NCBI GenBank assembly: GCA_947247005.1
Contig: OX365946.1
Span: 6,518,453 to 6,582,452, forward strand
DNA: 64,000 nucleotides
Direction of reading: 5' to 3'
Source: Spisula solida
Lineage: Eukaryota > Mollusca > Bivalvia > Venerida > Mactridae
The notes below the pieces were generated by a model, which was not told the DNA's origin, searched no databases, and worked only from the letters and a program-made list of their open reading frames with translations. Shown here one piece after another: positions 1-11,869 of the stretch (position 1 is its first letter; every line of letters begins with the position of its first letter). A program made the translations under genes and the position numbers.

Positions 1-960
1 TTGTAGTCATTTCTATGACCCGGGATGCTTAAAATTGCATTTATACGGCTGGGAACGAAGTGTTCCTACTGAGACTTTGTGTTCACCCACCGCCCACCGT
101 AAATGTTTAATGTTTATCCTCAAAATATTTTAAACTTGTTTCACACGACAGTAACTGTTTTGCATTAGGTTTGTTTGCTATTTCCACCTATAAGTTAAGG
201 TTTCTTTATCAGAGTGAGTTACTAGCAATTAAATATCTAAGGGCAATGAAGTCTACGGATTCCAAAAAACAAAATTTTCGTTTATACTTTATAACATTTT
301 ACCAAAATACATCACATTGATCTCAATAACATTGCACATAGGTTTGATATCTTAAACTCAACACGTTAATAAGACCATGTCGCATGGAGTTACGATGAAA
401 AAACGATAAATGACTTTGTAGTCTACCACCTCGAAAAAGTTGCCCTTTTCCTTTATATTTTGAAGTTATACCACAAAATAGCACATTTGCACAATAGCCA
501 AGCTTAGGATGTTTGATATCAAAACTGTAAGGTTATTAGATAAATACCATTTTTATTGATTAAACACCAAAGGAAAGATACATGACATTGTAGCTGGTCT
601 ACCTATTCCAAAAATTTGCAATTTACCTTCATACTTTTTAATGTTTTACCCCAAAAACACCACATTTTATACCATAGCAGAGCTTTAGATATCAATGGCA
701 AGTCACTATAAAACTATCACAGCGATTATTTAATACATATGATGGCTAATGACGTTAAATTCCACCGATTCCGAAAATTCGCACTTATCCATGCACATTT
801 TAATGTTTTACCCCAAAAATACCCCCTTTTGTATAAATGCACGGCACTTAAATTTTGCAGTCTTCAACTGCAACGTAATAATTACAGATGAGTGTGATTT
901 ATTATAAAATATGATCATTAGTGACATTGTGGTTCGCAGTTCTGTTTACACTTGACGAAT
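1..960. repeat. Degenerate ~167-bp tandem repeat (satellite-like)
   Basis: A diverged unit recurs about every 167 bases. The landmark ATGAC-ATTGTAGTCTAC appears in variant form near 246, 411, 582, 749 and 914, followed about 45-55 bases later by variants of TTTTAATGTTTTACCCCAAAA near 290, 462, 632 and 801. The copies are well diverged, so this is an old array. No gene is visible in it. The unit length is close to that of bivalve satellites of about 160 bp, but membership of any named family is only a guess. Confidence 0.6.
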
Positions 961-1749
961 GTTCTAAGTACACACTTTTAGAACTAGAATACATCAGGAC
1001 CATAATTATCTTAACTCACTAAAACTGTATAGATATCATATGTGGGTGATTGTCTTTAATACAGAAGAAGAAAAATCAAGATCTACGTAAAAATCATTGA
1101 TACGTGACGAAAATGATAAAATTACATTTTTCTCGTGCACACATCTCAAATATGTGTATATTTGTTCAACGCATTTAATACACGACCAACGTTCGACCCC
1201 CAGACATAAAGCCATAAAATTATTTCGTATTATATGACGTAAATGACGATTGAGGAGTGCGCAAGTGCGATAGGAATGCTTAAAACCGGCATGTCAATAA
1301 GACGGGTACTATTTAATCCAATTATTGTCTGTTAAGGGGTTCTTAACTCATGCACATAATTATTATTATGGTAGCTGCATTGAACTCACGAAAAAAATGC
1401 ATGTTTATATTGACTCGATTAAAAATTGAGACGTCACATGACGTCATTTATATTTAGTCGTTGAATTCGTCAAAACATGATTATGACAACATCTGACTGA
1501 TAGTTGTATCACTTTAAGATCGTGAAATAGGGTGGAATCGTTGAATTGAACAGAATATGTCCATTCATTTGTATGGAGCAATTTGAGTTTGAGCATGGAA
1601 GTAACTTTCAATAGGCATTTATCATCCGAATTACTACTACAGTTTAACAAAACTCACTTTTTTCTATCAATCATGTCTTTTGTAAGATATGAACACATTC
1701 TCAACACATGGACTTTGATTTTAATGCAATTTTTTAATTAGGTTGCACG
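961..1749. other. AT-rich intergenic stretch, no gene seen
   Basis: Only short chance open frames occur, including a 68-codon minus-strand one at 1444-1650 with no recognisable motif. I see no RNA gene or repeat boundary. Confidence 0.5.
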
Positions 1750-1980
1750 ATGGTATGGCCGCCTTGTAGCTCGGACCTAAATCCGATAGAATACGTCTGC
1801 GATGAGTTTGGGCGTCGCATCCGAGCACGACGACAACAGTAGACCGTATAGGAACTCATAACGCACCCTTTACTTGAACTGAATGCACTCCCGCAGCAAT
1901 TGGTACACATCTTTATCAATTCAAAGCCTCAGAGATGTCAGGCTACCAACAGGGCAGACTGTGGTCATACACGATATTGA
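1750..1980 (+). pseudogene. Tc1-family transposase C-terminal remnant
   Basis: One plus-strand frame from ATG 1750 to TGA 1978-1980 reads as the C-terminal end of a Tc1 transposase. It contains SSDLNPIEYVCDEFGRRIRA, matching the conserved SPDLNPIEHLWDELGRRVR region around the last catalytic acidic residue of the DD34E triad. It ends with RCQATNRADCGHTRY, matching the usual RCxAVIxAxGGHTRY tail. Two in-frame TAG codons lie just after the RRIRARRQQ segment, and no N-terminal DNA-binding or DDE part is present nearby. It is therefore dead. The frame itself is otherwise intact with no frameshift, so it decayed mainly by substitution. Confidence 0.85.
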
Positions 1981-4873
1981 TGTGCGACTTCGTTGTTTTA
2001 AGCAGTGAACTAAATGGTCGTTTTCTAATATGTGGTTATTATGTTTTAGAATGGTAATTGACTCAACGTGATAGAAAATAGTTTCCTGATTCCAATGGTA
2101 TATTCGATTCACAGATAGGTCTAATATTTTTTCAGTTAAATGAAAAATACAAAGTGTGTACTTAGAACATTCGACTAGTGTATATTTTGGAACTTTTTCC
2201 CCAATTTTCTCAAAATGCTCAAGGGTGACAGTATGGCACCCGTTAGGAATTCCATTCGAAAGGTCTTGTCTACTGAAATCAGCAAAGAAAAAAATCGTTA
2301 TACTCCAATGCAAGGTAGCTTGGGTTTGGGGTCGGACTAACAGGCCGACACAGTGAATTTAAGTAAAATGAGTCGGCTGAAAAGGGCTTTTTGTCGAACG
2401 GACCATACCGATTGTCTTCCCGGCAATCGTAATTATTCGGGTCTTTCCGTCATCTGCCCAAGTTCTGAGCATCACTATTACTGTCAAAATCGTTGTTTTC
2501 CGGTTTCCGAAGATGTGACGTACGATGAGTGATCGTATTCACAAATTAGTTAATATAAATACCGACGATTGCATTTCAGATAGTTGGCTCCAACGTAAAA
2601 AAACTTACATTACACCCTTAGAACATCCCAAAGAGGTTCTGATAACTTGGAATTTCAGGGAGAAATGTGAGTGTAGAATATTAGTGTGTACATGCTGGTA
2701 TACTAAAAATAAATTGAAACTGCACAGCAACAAAAACCCTACATCCTACTTCGTCTCGCTGTTGCCCAAGTAAGTCAAACACAATTGGAGTATAGTTTAC
2801 AGACAAAAAAACAAATCGTAAGGTAGACCACACACCACAAAGTCAACACATATAGCAGCATATAACAGAAACACTACACATGCCCTTTTTACATAAACTA
2901 AGTACAGTCTTGTACTTGATTAGGTATTTAGAAATGATCTAATTGACTTATTGATGTACGTACTTTCTCGAGTCAAACTATTGATGAATCATAATTCCCG
3001 ACATTAAAAGTGTCAATTATTTACCCTTAAACGAGAAACTATTAAATAACCAAATAACTATATTTTTTATAATTTTCAGAAGATTAACATGTATTGGAAT
3101 GGGTTTAGTCTGCATACCTATAAATAAATGTTGTCCTAGTAATGAAACAATTGTCTTTGTCTTACTCGCACCATACTGGCTACCATTGTTGCTCATTTCA
3201 GATGTATACAATATACTAATGTTATATGTGTAGCAAACTAGTTATCAATTTTATGAATGTACAGGTTCTAGGCGACAAAAGTAAATGTATACTGACGTCA
3301 AAAAGAAACGCTACACCTACCTACATGTGCGGATATTTTACACATTATGATAGTAACAAAATAGTTTCTTCTCAAAGACTAAAATATAGAGATGTGCATT
3401 TGGTAATATCGCCGTTGAGATGTTCAAAATTGCGATACAAACACATTATCCTACCCAAAATGTCAGTATCGCGTATGCCCTCCATGTCCTGCAACAACTG
3501 CTGCTAACCTTCCCCTAATTGATCCATACAAGTTAAACAACACGTACCTAGAGACAGAGTGCTCACGCCTAATGTTATGAGTATGTAATGCCTAAACGTT
3601 TCGTAGCTGACGTTCAAACTGACGTAAACGGCGACCAATGACGTCCCACGTTTGTTCCATAGGAATGTATTCCAGGAAAAATGCTGTTATTGTAAAACAA
3701 CACAGTCCGACCACAATTACTTTTCATATGAGAAGAAGTCAAGTGTGACGTTGTCAAGCGGACACGAGGGTGACGTTAACGGATATAAACGTCTTGTCGT
3801 ACAGAGGTCACACGCGGCGCATCTGAGCGAAACCTATCTGATAAGCTCCTAGTGATATTTACGCGTTGAATTAATCAGGCGATAATGGATTTTAAAACGT
3901 CCAACGACGTCAATTCGCGAAATTCCAATTTCCAGCATTAAAAAAACCCGTGCTCGATTTTTCTTTTTTAGTCGTACCATTTTAATTGCCTTCATATTAC
4001 AAATTTCCTTGTGAATTCCACCTAAACCAACTTCTGCACGTAACTGCGCTTTTATCGACCGGAAATACCCCACGGGGCGCACGTGCGAATCGTGCGTCGT
4101 ACCATACCTGCGCACATCGGGACCAGATTAGGAATTTCTTTTCGCTTCGGTAAACGCGTTCTTAGCTAGATATATGGTTTGTCGATAATCACGGGAATAT
4201 TTTGGAAAACAAAAAAGTTATTCACTTTTTTCATTGTAGCGTTTATTCTTGACATCAGTATAGAATAAAAGGTAAAACATGCATGCAGTATTCACGATTA
4301 ACACTTTACTGATACAAATATCTTATTTATTAGACGCTTATAAGACTATGTTTGTTATTTTAGTAATTTAAACTGACAATAAAGGAATGTGGCGGCTCTT
4401 ATCAATATCTATAGAAGGGGTGTGTTCAAAACCATACCTAAATCCACGTTTAGTCAAAATCGAGTTAGGACCTTTCTTACATGTACATAAAAATACATAT
4501 TCCTAGTGCAAGTGTGCACCTAAATTCGCGTTGGAGTTTGGACATTTTGACATGTGTACCATTTCTCGTCGAAATTGATTATTTTTTTGAGCATTTTTGT
4601 CGTTAGATTACATGTAGTAAGCAAACACATTTTGTATCAATCAAGCATATAGTAATCAATATTGCTCATTACAGTACACGTTTATTGCAAATGTCATTTC
4701 TATGTCATAAAGTGAACAAAAACATTTTGTGCGAGCAAGAAATGGCCCAAAGAAAAATCGACCCCCATTTAAAAATGAAACAGATGATTTTCCTTTTGAA
4801 AGTGTATATTACATACTCTGAAATGAACAAGTCAGTTAAAAATCATTTTCGGTACTTAACTGGTGAATAAGTA
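1981..4873. other. Intergenic stretch with short dispersed repeats
   Basis: Open frames of 60-90 codons occur on both strands (2525-2773, 3226-3507 and 3849-4115, for example) but show no family motif. Part of 2706-2785 recurs at 5886-5968, and a piece near 3127-3165 recurs near 12889-12930. I support no gene here. Confidence 0.45.
2706..2785 (+). repeat. Short direct repeat, copy 1 (partner 5886-5968)
   Basis: The segment around CCCTACATCCTACTTCGTCT, ending in TTGCCCAAGTAAGTCAAAC, occurs again at 5886-5968 with few differences. In both copies the sequence is an open frame ending in NPTSYFVS-x-LPK immediately before a perfect GTAAGT splice-donor-like hexamer that also supplies the stop codon. 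It may be a duplicated exon end or simply part of a dispersed repeat. Flanking similarity is short. Confidence 0.55.
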
Positions 4874-5515
4874 CAGGTTTTATATATTTAAAAAAAGGAT
4901 TAATGATTTTGGCCTTCTTCGCATTAAACATGTGTCCAAAAAAACTAGTGTGCAATCCATGTGAAACTTTGTATCTGTGCTATTTGGATAGTAAGCAATA
5001 TCTGAATATAAAAGTGACGGAATATTAAAAAAAAATTAAAAGTACAAAACTGTGTTTTCTGTAAAATGTTTGCCAAATGGACTTAGATATGGTTTAGCAC
5101 ACATCCCTCCAATTTTGATTTCCATTTTACAGATCGAGAAAGATAGAAGTGAAAAGTAAATCTGTTCATTATTAAATTAACATCTTATGGAATTGAAGCC
5201 AAAATAAAGTTGATCATCGATTCTATTAATTTGTGAGATATAATAAGCAGTATATATAATAACATTATTATGGGTCATGTTAAATACTATTGCACACAGA
5301 CAATCCAAAGCGACACCGAAATTGAGGCATCGCCTAGCAACCCACACAAGAGTCAGACATTTGACATAGAATGAACCATCCATATTCCCAAAAATGGATA
5401 TATCAAGCAAGCCTATATACTCACCCAGCACTGAATGACAAGTACGGGCCGCCACACACCTGCTGTAGTGATAAGTAAATACTGTTGCGCACATACAATC
5501 CAACATTAACTTAGA
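4874..5515. repeat. Dispersed ~640-bp repeat, copy 1
   Basis: This stretch and 12936-13575 align through most of their length. Shared parts are the TTTGGCC...GCATTAAACATGTGT block, the CAATCCATATGAAACTTTGTA block, CCCTCCAATTTTGRTTTCCA, the TATTGGGTCAT-TTAAATACTATTG segment and the block GACAATCCAAAGC...CATCGCCTAGC. The last ~230 bp are a smaller family found alone several times in the window. No coding capacity is evident. Confidence 0.75.
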
Positions 5516-6263
5516 AATGGAACTAGATAAAGATACAGATGTTAACAGTTAAAGAACTGACTTGATGGCAATTATTTATGAAGTAAAGTAACAGTTGCAG
5601 AATTGTATATATGTCAATCATTTACGAATGAGAAATTAGCACATACCTTTAACTTTCTCAGATGGTTGAAGTAATCCAAATGCCCTAGTTTCCGCTGAAT
5701 AACCTAGTTTCAGCCACAAAAAAAGCTGAATACCCCAGCAGAATGACCTAGTTCAAACATGTTGAATGCCCTCTATAAAATGTATAAAAAATCGGTCGGT
5801 GGAAGCAGCATTCAGCTGATACATCATATTATAAAAGACACGAACAGCATACAAGCACATTGCAAGCTCAAGCCACGCAAACAAACATCAAATGAATTGA
5901 AAATGCTCAGCAACGAAAACCCTACATCCTACTTCGTCTCCCGGTTGCCCAAGTAAGTCAAACAGTAAGTATACAGACCAAAAACTAACTATAAGGTCAA
6001 CCACTCACTTTTTTACCCTTAAACTAGAAACTAAATACCTAATTACTATATTTTATAGTACCTCGTACCTCGACATCAACGAGCTGACGAAATATATATT
6101 ATATATATTATAATAATCTATATCAAATATATATCTCACTACCGGAAAAAATAAATTAAAGGAGTTAATATCAAGTTTTTTGTATTACGTCTTTCACAAC
6201 TGGTCTTATTAATAATTATAATTATGATTTTTTGTTATAAATGACACCGTCAACGGGGTAATG
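5516..6263. other. Intergenic stretch
   Basis: It holds the second copy of a short direct repeat (5886-5968), a palindromic AT run near 6090-6130 and nothing recognisable as a gene. Confidence 0.45.
5886..5968 (+). repeat. Short direct repeat, copy 2 (partner 2706-2785)
   Basis: Nearly the same sequence as 2706-2785, again ending in LPK followed by GTAAGTCAAAC. Upstream sequence differs from copy 1, so the shared part is only about 80 bp. Confidence 0.55.
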
Positions 6264-7475
6264 TACGTGGGTGGTCTGCAAAAGTCGCGAACATTGATTT
6301 TTATGGTATTGTCATTCATTGTATTCACAATTTGCATATATTGCCTTTTTAAGAGATATTTTATCATCGTAATTGCTCAATTTGATCTCGATATCTTAAA
6401 GTATTAAAAATCTGCATGGTTTTATTGTACCTGCAGTAAGTCCGATCGGCGCACACTCTACGACGTCGACGTCGGTTCTTTTGTTTTAGCACCCTGGCTT
6501 CATTCGACGCATTCTCGTAAATCAAACATGACAGTCAAAGTTCAAAGAGATACCCCGACACTTATATCACTTTTCTGGAAAGATTTTATATGCAACACAT
6601 ACACATGTACCATGTTTAGACTTCACATTTGACCGTCTGACGCCAGTCTTAGTGGATGTCGTTTTTCGCTCTGTTAACTACGGCCGAGTTTTCCTTTTAG
6701 GCTTGACAGTCTTCATTTTGTCGCCAAATTCCCTTTAAAACATTTACAACAGGTGTAGACAAGTATCCTACATACATTCTCTCGATTATTTGTATGTTTG
6801 ACTTCTGTTTTTGATTACGCGGCTGTCAGACCATAGTTTGGCAGTAATTCTTTGCGCTGCACATTTCCGTGACGTCGCCATTTTGGAATGACGTGAAATC
6901 TGGAGCGGTGCGAATTAATTCATAGTTTTGCTGTTAATGACATTATCGACCTTAAATTTCGCACAAAAACGTGCGAAACTATGCTGTCCACATATTTTTT
7001 AATGCACAAATAAGAACACTTATTAAGTTATAAGCTCTTGAATAAAAGCCGATACGTTTTTACAAAATATAAAAGGGCATGCGCCGACTCTGCCCAACTC
7101 GCATTAGTTAATCAAGTTTAGAATATAACCTACATTATGAGCCAATGAAAACGCCGAACTTTGGCGGTTTATTGAAAATTTAATCATTAAAATTTTCTCT
7201 TCACAGACTTGACGTCATGCGTTGGCGCTACTTTCTATCGGCCAATCAGAATGCAGAATGTTATATTCGCTCGCTCCGCCCTTTTTAATCATTAAAATTT
7301 ACTTAATATGTTCTAACTATAACATAATTACCAAAATTAAGAAGGAAATGAATTTTCAATACCACTCACATGTTAAGAAATAACTAATGAATAATACGGG
7401 AAAGAATTTCTGGAAAATTATGCGTAGTGTTCAAATGGGAGACAAAGTTCGCGACTTTTGTGGACAACCCTCGTA
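6264..7475. mobile_element. Mariner-like non-autonomous element, 1.2 kb
   Basis: The left end TACGTGGGTGGTCTGCAAAA and the inverted right end TACGAGGGTTGTCCACAAAA match over about 29 bp, both continuing as GTCGCGAAC. The ends start with TA, as expected for mariner insertion into TA. There is no transposase open frame, so it needed an enzyme in trans. Part of its interior (GAATATAACCTACATTATGA, and TTACTTAATATGTTCTAAC) recurs at 26325-26415, so related copies exist nearby. Confidence 0.8.
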
Positions 7476-7496
7476 TATATATATATATATATATAT
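7474..7496. repeat. (TA)n microsatellite
   Basis: An uninterrupted TA dinucleotide run directly abuts the right end of the mariner-like element. It is probably expanded from the TA target site. Confidence 0.85.
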
Positions 7497-8262
7497 ACTA
7501 GTATTGTGGCTGGAAACACATTCCGATATTATTACTTATGGTCAAACCATGTTGGACTTATTGTGACTTCATGTGTTGCATTTTCAAAATAATAGACGTG
7601 AAGGCTTGTACGTACTATTGCCATACATATTTTATCAACTGTCGAGACAATAGCTATATGTTTCTGAATTCATTTTACTAATTGTCAAAACAGTTGTGAT
7701 GACTGATGGCTGACTTTGTTGCTTTTCGGACAAATATAGACTAAATATAAGTACGCATATTATTGGCGAATACAGTATATCTATTTTTTATATATCTTAT
7801 TAGTAAAATATAGGTCAGGGTTTGGCCTAACCTAGGGTGTTTTGATCACACTCGTATAGACTGAGTAAAACGCGTGCATATTGTTATAGAAGCAAATATA
7901 TTACCATTAGAGAACAAAACATTACTTGGTTGTATACTAGTGTAAGACGAACAAGTGTCGCCTGAAACATTTTCAGGCACACACGGCGGAAAATCTAACA
8001 TTGACAATATAAACGTATACGGAGAATTATGGTATTTGCAACAAATCACAGAGCGGATTGGCATTCAAACTAGTGCTTTAAGGACTACACCAATAGGACT
8101 ATAGTGATAGACTGAGCTTGTAAGGTACCATTCCTTGAATACTATGGCTAGTCTCGTTTAATTGATCCGGGAAAGAAGTTAGATGTGAACAGTGCATTTA
8201 GTCAATTACTAGAGCCGAATTAAATTAAATCATATTTATAATTTACGAAACTTCACGTATTT
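7497..8262. other. 5' flank of the receptor gene
   Basis: AT-rich sequence upstream of the receptor at 8263. TATTTATAAT-like stretches near 8232-8244 lie close to the ATG. I cannot identify a promoter or transcription start with confidence. A 72-codon minus-strand open frame at 7846-8064 shows no clear family. Confidence 0.35.
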
Positions 8263-9267
8263 ATGAGCATGGCAGCGAGTAATATTTCACTAGAAATACA
8301 CAACAACAATACCGAACTATCAGGCATCAAAGGCTCTTTGGGTGCATTTAACAGAACAGGCTTTGGTAGAGATTTTTTTGCTGAAAAGCTTGGTGGAACG
8401 TTGAATTATTATACTTTTGTTTTGCTTGGTCTACAGGTGTTGATAGGTGTGACGGGGAATATGATTTCACTTATTGTTTGGATTAGGGGTAAACAATGTA
8501 GCAAGATCGCTAGTTCCTTATACTTCAAATTACTTGCCATCAGTGACATATTTGCCCTTATAACCGGTTTCTGGTGTCATATAATTTATGCTAGGTACCG
8601 TGCATTCCTAATATCTACATTCTGCAGTATGACTTACGTCTTTTATTACTTTGCGCCCCAATTGTCGTCTTGGTTAGTGGTATGCATCTCTATAGAGAGA
8701 TTTCTAAGTCTTACGTTTCCATTATCCTTTTCGCCGCATGGTGCAAAGACTCGTGCAAAGGTTGCATTCGGCACCTTGATCTTGGTACTTACAGGGATAA
8801 ACAGCTACGCAATCATTTTGGAAAATGTCGATTCTGACCAACATTGCAATTCCCGAGAAAGTAAACATGGATTCCGGAGAATTATGGCCAGAGTATCTTC
8901 AGTATGGGTACTTTGCGTGATTCCATTTTTTCTTGTTATGACATGTAACATACTGATTCTCATAAGACTATGTTTGAATAATCGTACAAACACAATTAAC
9001 AAATCACAGAGTAAACAACGTGTTGTCATGTTCACAAAATTCTCTCTGGCTAGTGGTGGGATACTGATTCTATCTTTGATACCTTCACTGATGCATATCT
9101 TAAACAACACCTTTGGTATTTTAGCTGATGGAAGTGAGAGGTATCTACGTATTTCCTCAAATAGTACTATTTATCTCAATAACTGTCTCAATTTCTTGGT
9201 ATACTTCTACAGTAGTACACAGTTCCGATCTGATTTTAAAAGTTTATTTGTTACAGAAAGAATGTAA
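8263..9267 (+). CDS. Rhodopsin-class G protein-coupled receptor, intronless, 334 aa
   Basis: A complete single-exon frame with seven hydrophobic segments. TM1 lies at about 50-74 with GN at 65-66; TM2 about 84-108 with LAISD (Asp95); TM3 about 118-143, followed by ERF at 145-147 in place of DRY; TM4 about 167-187; TM5 about 212-236; TM6 about 257-281; TM7 about 300-318. Cys121 and Cys195 are placed for the TM3-ECL2 disulfide. The extracellular N-terminus has N-glycosylation sequons at Asn7, Asn15 and Asn30. Lysine and arginine flank TM5-TM6, as expected for G protein coupling. TM7 has NFLVY rather than NPxxY, and TM6 lacks the CWxP motif. This pattern resembles the many intronless peptide-receptor-like orphans of molluscs. 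The ligand cannot be told. The ATG at 8263 is the first in frame; a second Met follows at codon 3. Confidence 0.88.
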   Translation: MSMAASNISLEIHNNNTELSGIKGSLGAFNRTGFGRDFFAEKLGGTLNYYTFVLLGLQVLIGVTGNMISLIVWIRGKQCSKIASSLYFKLLAISDIFALITGFWCHIIYARYRAFLISTFCSMTYVFYYFAPQLSSWLVVCISIERFLSLTFPLSFSPHGAKTRAKVAFGTLILVLTGINSYAIILENVDSDQHCNSRESKHGFRRIMARVSSVWVLCVIPFFLVMTCNILILIRLCLNNRTNTINKSQSKQRVVMFTKFSLASGGILILSLIPSLMHILNNTFGILADGSERYLRISSNSTIYLNNCLNFLVYFYSSTQFRSDFKSLFVTERM

Positions 9268-9726
9268 CATACTTCACAACCACCAACAAGATATTCTGTT
9301 TTAAATATCTTGTATCTACCATCTGATGGTATCTGTAATATTGGATTTCAGCGAATGTGTGGCAAAATTCAAAACACGAGCGTTTAGTTGAGGTTTTTGT
9401 GCTCCTTCATAAAACTGGTTAATTAAAAACCCAAATTATGAGAGTTGACACAAATTATCTTTAATGGACGAATGCCACAGTCTTTTGTGCATATTTCTGC
9501 ACAAATTCTGAAAACATTGTTTCAAGTCTTGTTTGTTGCGTTTTATGATGATATAGATGGCAATAACTTTTGTATAACTCCAACGCGGTATTGGGACCTG
9601 TACCACTGACTGTAAACAAGGAGACCAGTTATAAATGTATAGTGATATTGGAAAAGGGATTATCTTTACAATGAGTCCCCAAATTTAAATTGATTTGGTG
9701 AATACAAGTGACCATTTTTAACATCT
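9268..9726. other. 3' flank of the receptor gene
   Basis: No repeat or gene is seen. AATAAA hexamers occur further on, at 9957-9962 and 10070-10075, and could serve as polyadenylation signals, though neither is assigned. Confidence 0.3.
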
Positions 9727-9805
9727 GATAAAATAGCTCAGTGGTTTAGCTATGGGGAAATAGTAATGATGTTCTAGCCAATGCAGACACAAGTTCGGGT
9801 CCTAT
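9727..9805 (+). repeat. tRNA-derived SINE remnant
   Basis: The sequence holds A-box-like ATAGCTCAGTGGTTTAGC and, about 50 bases on, B-box-like AGTTCGGGTCC. This is the internal RNA polymerase III promoter layout of a tRNA or tRNA-derived SINE. The intervening anticodon arm does not fold as a functional tRNA, so it is read as a SINE head. A similar one lies at 16779-16860. Confidence 0.5.
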
Positions 9806-11869
9806 ATATCTATATAATTTTATAGTTGTTTTAATTGGAAATTAAATGTGAAGCAAAAAATAATTATTATTTTCACATTAATGAAATGCATTATGCGAGT
9901 ATTCTTGATTTCTTAAAATATGCTTACACATTTTATAACAATTTATAACATGAACAAATAAAACTACAGTATAAGATAGTTGTTACTGCGACACATAACA
10001 TACGCAAGACTGTTTAATCTCCTGAAGCTTCAATCATGTAGATAATCACGAGAACATTTTGAATACGACAATAAAAGTAGTGCATGTTCATGTATCACAT
10101 TTATAAGTAATTACATAAAAGGAAATAAACGAAGGACACGAATAATATAACGCGGATCGCAGGATTGTCAGGCAATCACCTATTCCTTTACGCCAAGATG
10201 TTTCATACAAATTGACTTGGTAAAAATGTTTGAATTGAAAAGACAAACCTCTGCTCTACATAATCCATGTATTGGTCAGTGATTTCTGTTTATATTGACA
10301 TTGCAGATTATCGCGTTGGAGTTATACACTTATTTTTTGCTCGAAAACTATAAGCACTAGGCCAACAACGGTCTGTTTCTGATTACAACGCGACGATTAT
10401 TGCTGACGTCTATGACGTTACACGCATAAATCGTATTTGTTCGAATTACGGAGGTAAAAAACGTATTCTATTATCATGATTATACAAAGTGCACCTTTAA
10501 AATCCCAATGTCAAATTCTCCTGCATTCTGATTGGTTAGAACTAGATCTTTATGCACCAGTAAACTTCCGTTTACATTTGTGTAATGTCTTGGACAAAAA
10601 TGGGTAATTCAAACCGCAAAGACCAACCAAGCGCAACGGCTGCTTATTCAAATTTTGTTTAACTATTATCATTTCCAAACATTACTCTATGTTGACGTCA
10701 TATGTCGTATTAAACCGAGCCCATTTTTGTAAACATCGCGGGAATAATTTCAACGTTCCATTTGGCAGTTTCAAAAGTCGATTTGAAATTGTAAGGATTA
10801 AAAAATCATTTGTTGAAGTTCGATGATAAGTAAATTGGGCTTTACTCAATGTCCTCCTTCGTATCGGGTGTTTAAAACAGTGAACTTCATCAAATGGTCG
10901 TGGAATCTTATAATTATTAAAATATATCAATGAAAAAATAATTCTATTTAAATTAGTAATATTCCTATAATGGTGTATGTTTAGAAATAATACTTCTGTC
11001 GAATACGGAAAATGGCCTATTTCATATCAAGGGAGATAATAGATTTGCGTCTCGAACTCTTAGAGTATGATGGGGAGGTATATGTTTCTTTCCGTATTTT
11101 GGTATGAATATATACGAGCTGTGTGCAAAACATTTGTAACAATTTTCTTTCTTTATTCGGGAAAAACTAGCGTAGCTTCGTATGCGTAAATTTTGGTTTC
11201 TCACGGACGCATTAACATGTTTATACATGTAGCTAGATACCATTAGATTTAATTGTTTTAGTGTTGAAAATATTAATGTGAATTAGAATAAAAATAATTA
11301 CTGCTAAATTTATTGTTCTGGTTTCTTTTTTTGGGCTAGAAGTTTGAGCCTTATTTCTGTATTTATGGAACAGTTTCGACTCCCTTGTTTTGCCTAGAAC
11401 TTATAATTTAGCATAGGGGCCTATGTTTTAATTGATAGTTTTGTTTGTATTTTGTCAAAGTATTACTGCAATACAGCAAAAATACCTCTCCGTAGGAAAA
11501 TACTGCCATATTCGTCCTTTTATATTGTTCATTATAATGCCAATTCGCTTTCAAATGATTCCATAAAACCACACTTTTACATGGAGACAATACTCTCACT
11601 GATATAACATACTATAGAATAATGGTGTATAACATATACATAATGTCTATTTTTACTTCAATTTGCACAGACAATACGCCGGTAAAGACTAAGTTAAACA
11701 TTTCATTTCATTGGTACAGTCACCAGGCTATGAACATTGTTTTTAATCATTGTGTTTTACTTAAAAGTCTACTTTCGATTGATTTTGTCCAGTCGTCTGG
11801 CTAGTAGAGAAAAGTATATTTGTGTTTTTTGTATCAAGCATAATCTCTGTGTCATTTTGGATCCTTATT
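9806..11869. other. Intergenic stretch, no gene supported
   Basis: AT-rich. Open frames of 60-80 codons (10682-10930, 11022-11243, 11408-11599) carry no motif and lie on either strand without splice context. Confidence 0.4.

Noticed and set aside
1734..1919. 61-codon minus frame
   Set aside because: It is the antisense shadow of the Tc1 transposase remnant on the plus strand.
7846..8064. 72-codon minus frame upstream of the receptor
   Set aside because: Cys- and Pro-containing but without signal peptide, splice sites or a recognisable pattern.
9727..9805. Functional tRNA gene
   Set aside because: A- and B-box words are present, but the acceptor and anticodon stems do not pair, so I call it a SINE head. 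The same applies to 16779-16860.
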